Assembly (NCBI GenBank): GCA_012845835.1
Contig: JABAKD010000020.1
Location: 13,320,268-13,384,267, forward strand
Direction of reading: 5' to 3'
Source: Undaria pinnatifida
Taxonomy: Eukaryota; Sar; Phaeophyceae; Laminariales; Alariaceae
DNA: 64,000 bases
The notes under the pieces were generated by a model that was given only the letters and a program-made list of their open reading frames with translations, did no database searches and was not told the origin of the DNA. Made by a program: the position numbers and the translations under genes. Within the stretch, counting starts at the first letter, position 1, and each line of letters opens with the position of its first letter. Of this stretch, positions 57,301-64,000 are shown piece after piece.

Positions 57301-58517
57301 GGCGAGTGTCAAACACTAATGGGGGGCGACAATAGCGACAAACACAAACAGCAAACGTGCACATGCAAGCAGTATTTCATTATTTGGCGGTAAACCAAGA
57401 AGTTACCGTTTCCGTTTTTTTTCCCCTGGTAAAATTGCCGAGGAGTACCTTGGTTATATTATATTCATAGCGTTTGCGGGTGAACCGGAACATTGTCATG
57501 TACGCGCAGGTAAGTGCATGCACGCACGCACGCACGCACCCAGCCATTTCTCGAGGTGTGCGCCTGTAGGGTCCCAATCGCCTTCCCCCCCCTGCCCTCC
57601 TCCCGAAAAATGAAAGCTACGCGTTCTTGTGGTCGTGGTAGCATATTCTCGCCCGGTCATTACACACAGGTAAATCGCGTGTCACTTACAGGATACCACT
57701 CGTTGCCTGACAGAACTAAATACCTCCGTGTTCTCCCGTTGAACCTGGAATACTTCCCGGGGAGTTGCCTTCTACTTCGTAAGTATACCATGATTTGGTG
57801 GTGTTTTTAATGCGGGTGATCCGGAATAAAATGACATGCTACGTTCCTAAAAATAACCGCTGGTAACTTCTTCTGTACCGCAGAACTCGAGAACGAAGCC
57901 GCTTGGGTATGTCTTCAACGAAAAGAAACTCGCGGACCCACACGCGCATCGGCACATACGCACACGACGCACACACCACCCGAGCTCCGCCATCGCGCGA
58001 TTTTTTCCGTTTTACAATCGAACCGGCACTAAGCACACCGCACCATACGATCGAACCGACACTGAATGCACCGCGACCGAACGTGTCCCCAAAAGTCAGC
58101 CAATACATTATGCTTCCTATCCGGACTCCATGGAAACACAGCTACACTACACCGTGCGCAAAGACGAGTTTCAACGAAGTCCTCGATGTCATAGCTGAGT
58201 TGTCATTCAATTAACATCATAAACAAACGCCCAGACACCAGACGCTTGTAACCCCCGAGCTCTCCCACCTACCCCGGCCCGCTCGTGCTCGTAGCGCCTA
58301 CATCCTTCACGAGGACACAAGCAAACCCCGTAGCACGCGCGATCGGCGTATCACACGCAGCTTACCAAAGACGAGTTTCGAGGACATTCTCGATCTCGCA
58401 TCAGTACATTTTCAACTTTTGTAAAGGTCAAACTCGAAGTTGACGTACTAATATTGACAATACTTTCAGGGAAAGTTACGATAAACTACAACATGCGCGG
58501 CCGACGTATCGCTTAGC
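54353..58517. other. Spacer between the fusion gene and the CENP-C-like gene
   Basis: Both neighbours end toward this region. A G/T-rich repeat of CGTGCTGCCTGG words occupies 54385-54510, and (GCAC)n lies at 57515-57545. Copies of the dispersed repeat lie at 58130-58215 and 58240-58425. A short exon-like stretch on minus near 57840-57885 after a TACAG could be the last exon of the CENP-C-like gene but cannot be supported. No other gene was seen. Confidence 0.4.
58240..58425 (+). repeat. Dispersed GCTTGCAAAGATGAG-family repeat, long copy
   Basis: It carries GCGCGATCGGCGTATCACAC, GCAGCTTACCAAAGACGAG and TTCTCGATCTCGC, in the same order as the copy at 8535-8700. A shorter relative lies just upstream at 58130-58215. 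Confidence 0.6.
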
Positions 58518-59414
58518 TTACCGGTCGAAGTCACAGCCTAGGCATTTGAAAGTAATGTATATTTCAAAAAATCCTGCGCGCACCTTGAGGATGGTCCAGT
58601 AGATGACCACCTTGGCCTTCTTGGAGTGGTTCTCCAGGCGATATATGTTGTTCACGGGGACATAAAATTGGTCTCCCGGAGACAGAAGGAAGCGCTGGGC
58701 GGTCTTCGGGTTGAATATATTGCTGTTCACCTGGCGGATATGCAACCATCCGCGGTGGGGCGGGTGGGGGGCGGCAGGGAGCCGGGGGGGGGGGGGGCAG
58801 GGAGGGGGGTTGAGAGGGCATAGGAGACATTAACCACCCGTGGAGGGGCGGGGGGAGGCGGCGTGCAGGGGGGGAGAGGGGGGGGGCGAGGGGGGTGACC
58901 AGCCGAGATAGAAAGCATCAACCATCCGCGATGGGGTGGGGTGGGAGGGGGCGGCGGCGAAGAGACGGGAGGGGTGACCGGCCGAGATGTGTAGAAGATG
59001 TCCGGTTCCAGCTGTCCGAGCATCCTGCCGATTAGTTCTAGTGATGACCGCGCGGGCGGTAAAAAACGAGGGCTGATTGGCCAGATTACGATGCTGAATA
59101 CCACGACTACTATTCACCGACTACTATAACTCCTGCTCCTCCTTCCACCACCACAACCCCCCTTTCCTTCTAACCACACGAAGTTTCGGCACCTCTCCCC
59201 CTCTCCCGTCCCAACACCCTCAACCCCTCTCAAGCCTCACCTTGTTGGTAGGCTTCGCTATTGCGACCTCGAGCGCATTGGGCTGGCCCTCTCCTACAAC
59301 ATAAATCTGCGTGCTGTGCGCTACGTGCTCCGAGTCCTTGATTGCCCCGTGCGGAAGCTCCAGCCGCCCCGACAGCCACTCCGAAATGCCAACCTCGGTA
59401 GGAACGTTAAACGC
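58518..59414 (-). CDS. CENPC: CENP-C/Mif2-like centromere protein, cupin domain (3' part)
   Basis: CENP-C links centromeric nucleosomes to the kinetochore; its C-terminal cupin makes dimers. Two exons on minus, 59414-59241 and 58730-58584, join in phase 0. The first gives GRLELPHGAIKDSEHVAHST, then QIYVVGEGQPNALEVAIAKP; the second NIFNPKTAQRFLLSPGDQF, YVPVNNIYRLENHSKKAKV and VIYWTILK. The order sGxLxLPxGAxK...Y.V..G..EV.I...L..GD.F.VP..N.Y.LEN.S...A matches the CENP-C cupin. After WTILK the frame runs on to a TAA at 58518, but a GTGCGC donor at 58583 may lead to a further short exon. The intron carries C-runs and a duplicated CATCCGCGGATGGTTG-type word. The N-terminal exons, including the CENP-C motif, were not found and may lie beyond 64000. 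Confidence 0.72.
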
Positions 59415-60566
59415 CTGCCAGGGGCAACGCCACAGGGGGGGGGGGGGGGTTGGCGGGAGGGCGGGCGGGCGGGCGCGGGGATATAGCCGACTGCAGCATT
59501 ACGTTCAACGACGACAGCAACCAAAACTATCATACCTACAGTCTCATATGGCCACATGGCCGACTCCTGCTGTAGGACTATGAGTTGGCTGGATTCGATG
59601 GCTAGTTATTTGTTGGGCGACGAAGTAAGCCGACTAACTTTAGCGTTCCTCGACAAGAACCCACGGCGATCCACGAACGCACCAGTTAGAATGCTAAAGC
59701 GCAGAAACCCGCCAGGTACGAGCCGCGCGCAACGAACTGCAACGCTTTGTCAACCAATACTTAAGACTCAACAGACAGCGACTAATGCGGCGGAACGTAT
59801 CATAGTACTCAGAATCAAATATGGTTAGCAAAAAAAGGTGAATGTAATGGTTTTGTAGTTTATCGTGGGTTTTCAAAACCAGATACGGTTAGCAAAAATA
59901 GAGGAACAAATGGCCGATGCATTACGAAGCTTGCAAAGATGAGTATCGACCCTAAATTTGTCGAACCCACAGCTGACGTTAGAATAAATATATATAAAAT
60001 CATTCCTTGAATAGAGTCATCCCTTGGTGTCATGGACTTTGGTCAGGAGTTTTTTGTCTCGGCCTAAGTATGCGATTCGCGGAACTGGAATTCTCGGTCG
60101 AATATGGCTTGGTTCGAGCGCCGCCTTCGGGGGGCGGCTCCAACGCCCCTCGCCCTGCCGTGTCCGTTCCGCACATCGACGTGAACGCGGACGGGCGCCG
60201 AGCGAGACGAGCGAGTGTCGAGGAGGAATTTTGGAAAAATTGTTGAATCTTCATGGCTGCAACGCCTGAATGATTTACAAAATTGGCATCATTTCCAAAC
60301 GGTACGTGATAATGTTTGGAATTTTGCGGTGGCATACTCTCGAGCGTTAGTTTCTTTGCTGTACTTTTTTACTAGTTCGTTTGGTTTCTTGCTCGGCATT
60401 TTATTGCTTTTGTTTCTGCTCGTTTGCCAGCTGGAAATTCAATTTTTTAGTGTGGGTTCACCTAAAACGTGACACAACTTACCGACGATATCCAACAACT
60501 TCGTGACACAAATTACCGACGGCAAGACGTTTCGTGACAAAAACTCCCAAATCATTATACTTTCAC

Positions 60567-61490
60567 GTAACAGAATTTCGAGACAAAACCAAGCAGATAG
60601 AGCCGTCTCTTCGGCCTTTGGCCCTGGCTTTAGCACGGCCGCTGACACTCCAGGCAGCCTCTGCTGTAGGCATGAACGAATGCGGTTGATTCGCAGCGAA
60701 CTATCCCGCTGTGCTCGCTTCTATGTGGCCATTGTCCATGCCATTTCATGTCACCTCCCTTCTGTTTTGAGCTCGTCGTCGTACGGTTGAGGTACGAGGA
60801 AACCCGTACGTACTCGGTGAGAACAGCAGTATGTACGACGAGCATGAACGCCAATTGACGGCATTGGCAAGCACAAAACAGCAGGTGTAGCAGCAGTAGC
60901 CGAAGGGCGAAACGTCTAGCACATAATGCAGCAACTAGTAGCAACCAGAACTACAGCAGATAGCTCAAAGTGCAGTGCGAGTGCCGTTGGCAAGTTTAGT
61001 CGTACACGCAACACTCTGTCCAATATATATAACAGAATCTCGAGACAAAACCAAGCAGACAGAAGAGCCGTCTCTTCGGCCTTTGGCCCTGGCTTTAGCA
61101 CGGCCGCTGACACTCCAGCCAGCCTCTGCTGTAGGCATGAACGAGTGCGGTTGATTCGCAGCGAACTATCCCGCTGTGCTCGCTTCTATTTGGCTATTGT
61201 CCATGCCATTTCATGTCACCTCCCTTCTGTTTTGAGCTCGTCGTCGTACGGTTGAGGTACGAGGAAACCCGCACGTACTCGGTGAGAACAGCAGTATGTA
61301 CGACGAGCATGAACGCTAACTGACGACATTGGCAAACACACAACAGCAGGTGTACAGCAGTAGCCGAAGGGCGAAACGTCTAGCACATAATGCAGCAACA
61401 AGTAGCAACCAGAACTACAGCAGATGGCTCAAAGTGCAGTGCGAGTGCCGTTCGTTGGCAAGTTTAGTCGTACACGCATCACTCTCAAGA
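60567..61490. repeat. 462-base tandem duplication, two units
   Basis: AGACAAAACCAAGCAGA occurs at 60581 and 61043, and the two units match almost throughout (CCGTCTCTTCGGCCTTTGGC, TTGATTCGCAGCGAACTATC, TTGAGCTCGTCGTCGTACGG). Few differences are seen, so the duplication is fairly recent. Confidence 0.9.
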
Positions 61491-62234
61491 GCCAACAAGA
61501 GGCAGGGCAGGGGCCCCCAACACAGAGACACGTGACAACCACGGCCAGCTGTCGATCGCGTAATTGGCCGGTAGTCCGTGCTTCGGTGCGTGTATCGGAA
61601 GTCGTTCGTAGTACTACTGCTGTAGACCGTCGAAAGACCACGTGACATGTGACATCCCGTTCTGGTGGCAGCCTCGCCAGTAGACCCCCCAAAAATTGTT
61701 TTTCTTTTCTTTTCTTGGCCCCATGCACCCATTTCCTTTCCTTTCTCTTCTTTGTTCTTTGTTTCTTTTTTCCAATTGACTTGCGTCTGTTGTGCGTATG
61801 CGTAGTGATAGATACTACGTGTGATATATACGTGGTAGTCTTTCTTGGGTGGCAAGCGGTATAATAGTCGGTTTTCCCAGGCGCGAGTAATGAGACGTAT
61901 GCACCGGTATGGACCTGGCACATCGTAGGGTGACTCCCGATTTCACTTTTATACTCCAGTATGTTTCTGGTGGAGGCATGAATTGCGTCAGCTGTGATTT
62001 ATGCGTGTACCACCTTGGGTTGTTTGTGTTTTTCCCTAGGGTATTCCTCTGCTCCAGAGTGACTGGAACCAGTCCTGTGACCACGGACTGGATTGTGCGA
62101 GTTAATGTGAGAACAACAACAACTGAAATATTGCCTGTTTCTTGACCTTTCAGCTGCTTCCTGCAAATTTGGTTTTTCTGCCAACACGATTTTGAACCCT
62201 ATGCAAAGATCCTGTTTTGTTTTAATCAATTGTC

Positions 62235-62330
62235 AGCCGGCCGCCCCGGTGGTCTAGTGGTTTTACCCTCGAATACCTCCAACGTTTGGTTGTCCTTGAG
62301 TTCGACACCCACCACGATGAATATGACCTA
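62235..62330 (+). mobile_element. SINE head with tRNA-like promoter
   Basis: GCCCCGGTGGTCTAGTGG resembles a tRNA A box, and TTGAGTTCGACACCC a B box, 45 bases apart. The head resembles that of the SINE at 605-895 but the body differs, so it is a related or chimeric family. Confidence 0.55.
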
Positions 62331-63559
62331 ATTTGCAAAAACGCAATCAAAAATAGAGATCAACTGCTGAGAGCGCCTGCTAGGTACAAATCGACGCGAG
62401 TCGACGAGGGAAGAAAATGCTCGATTCTCCTCGCGGTAAAAATGAAGGCACGTGCCGAAGTGGGGAGGGAGGAGGAGGGCCCGCTATGTGACCCCGGATC
62501 TGAGTTACTACTGGGAGGGAGCGCGAGAATGGTGCGGGGATGATAAATGGGATGAAGAAAAAAAATGTTGCAAAGAAAGGTATATGATTATTTCTACCAG
62601 TAAATAATATGTCAGTCTCTGGGAAATACGCACGGCACCATCAGCAGTCGTCATGGTAGAGACACTCCGGATATTATGTATTGAGGGGACGCGTCCGATT
62701 TCGACAACGTGAAAGCACCCACGAAGCAAAGATAGCAGACACACATATCCCGCCTTCTCGAGAAAAAACAGAGAAGAAGCGCTACGCCAACCTCCCGTAC
62801 GAGCAAAGCCACCCCCGCACCTATCTTAGACAACGCCGACGCACGAGAGATCGCCCTCCTCTTCTTCGTTTTTCTCCTCGCCCGCAACCGCGCAGACCAA
62901 TCAATGCGACAGCCTTCACGTAACAAACAAAGCAATCTTCCAAAACCTCGCCGGCTGACATGGCCCCATGTCGACGTTTGATGCAAACCGACTTTGCATC
63001 CTGTCGACTTCGAACCTCCATTGCCACGGGGACAGCAGTGCAGTCTCTTCATCAATGCCAAGGCCTCCTTCGTTTCGCCTAGAGGCGACGCAGGTTCTCA
63101 ATAATACCATTTTCGGTATTTTTGTTTGATAGACGCCAACTTTTACTCGACGGCGCATTTAACATAGTGTGTTTCGCCTATCCTTGCCTTCTTTGTTGTA
63201 TAATATTACGTTTTTTTCTGTCAAATCATGACTTTCATAATCCCATGTTCGTATTAAACTCTTGGCATTACTTTAAAGTTCAATGCATGCCAAATCGGAC
63301 AGCTACACCTCATTGACAAGTTGTCGAAGTGCTGCCCTGCCCTACCCGAAGCATGGGCGCCGGCGAATGCCGGCGCGCATGCGGAGCCCTTGTAATTTCC
63401 TAAAATCATTCTGCACCTATCACCCTGTTGTTCGCTTTGCCGCTCGTCTCAGACGAATGATCGAGGTAGCGATACTCTAATCCATACAATCGCACCAAAC
63501 CACTGGAACCACCTTTTGTCCCAACGCTTGTTTCCCGCTGATTGGTTGACGACATTTTT

Positions 63560-64000
63560 AAGTGTTTATCGTGGGTTCTCAGAACCAAATACAGTTATTA
63601 CTAGCAAAAAAAGAGGAAAATATAGTTTTTCTGTTCTTATCGTGGGTTCTCAGAACCAAACATGGTTAGCAATAGCAAAATAAGAGTAACACTTGTATAG
63701 TGTTTTTTTGTGTTTATGGTGGGTTCTCACAACCAAGTAGGCTCAGTAAAAATAGAGGAATACTTTGGTTTTTCGCGTTTATCGCGAGAACCAAACATGA
63801 TTAGCAATAGCAAAAACAGGGAATACTTTGGTTTTTCGTGTTTATCGCAAGAGCCAAATATTATTAGTAAGAGCAAAAGTAGGGGAACATACAGGTTTTC
63901 GTTGTTTATCGTTAGTTCTCAGAACCAAATACGGTTATTAATAGCAAAAAAACAGGAATATATAGTTTTTCTGTGTTTATTGTGGGTTCTCAGAACCAAA
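63560..64000 (+). repeat. Minisatellite with GGTTCTCAGAACC palindrome
   Basis: Seven units of 60-76 bases share GTGTTTATCGTGGGTTCTCA then GAACCAAATACGGTTAG, AGCAAAAA.AG.GGAA and GGTTTTTC. The array reaches the window edge, so its full length is not known. Two stray units lie at 59820-59915. Confidence 0.85.

Larger units (their letters stand above)
59415..64000. other. Repeat-rich right end without a recognised exon
   Basis: If the CENP-C-like gene continues to the right, this is one of its introns. It has a G-run at 59437-59448, the 462-base duplication, a SINE head and a minisatellite. No exon fitting a CENP-C motif was recognised on minus. Confidence 0.4.

Noticed and set aside
60030-60335. 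Minus-strand frame as an upstream exon of the CENP-C-like gene
   Set aside because: No CENP-C motif and no splice donor in the needed phase; the DNA looks like repeat sequence.
1-64000. CRISPR arrays, bacterial operons, rRNA or organelle genes
   Set aside because: None seen; the tandem repeats lack the regular repeat-spacer form and all confident genes are spliced nuclear ones.

Overview
The window is nuclear DNA of a eukaryote with spliced, widely spaced genes, very probably a photosynthetic stramenopile and most like a brown alga. Two predicted proteins begin with a signal peptide followed at once by a phenylalanine (VAG/FVAGP and TDA/FVPA), the entry signal used by secondary plastids of heterokonts. 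Introns carry GT-AG ends, long pyrimidine tracts and many C- or G-homopolymers, and the spaces between genes are filled with decayed repeats. Exon joins given here were found by eye from splice sites, reading phase and protein-family fit; no transcript data were available.

Layout: (1) 1-2812, the 3' part of a cAMP-receptor/GCR1-type seven-helix receptor on +. (2) 2813-14984, a repeat-rich stretch with a dead LINE, a SINE, two related dispersed repeat families, a fold-back structure and a CCCATGGG minisatellite; one serine-rich minus-strand reading frame may be a gene. (3) 14985-20638, CWC25, a spliceosome factor, six exons on +. (4) 23517-37936, an eleven-exon minus-strand gene for a 2,001-residue Claspin/Mrc1-like replication checkpoint mediator with a PCNA-binding box. 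(5) 38316-44429, a plastid-targeted small membrane protein whose 5.25-kb second intron holds a fold-back element, a frameshifted coiled-coil gene copy and a 1.9-kb hAT-like element with an 8-bp target duplication. (6) 45561-49138, a possible terminal exon and a two-exon coiled-coil protein, both on minus. (7) 49467-54352, a plastid-targeted protein of 963 residues that joins a degenerate adenylate-kinase-like domain to a divergent DEAD-box helicase. (8) 58518-59414, the last recognisable exons of a CENP-C/Mif2-type centromere protein on minus; its front lies beyond the window or in exons not found. (9) 59415-64000, tandem duplications, a SINE head and a minisatellite.

The genes serve different processes (signalling, splicing, replication checkpoint, plastid functions, centromere) and do not form one pathway. 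Two pairs are arranged head to head with only 379 and 328 bp between start codons, so shared promoters are likely. The most unusual item is the adenylate-kinase-like/DEAD-box fusion: all three of its splice joins keep the frame and restore conserved helicase or kinase-fold sequence, yet the kinase part lacks the P-loop and the NMP-binding arginine.
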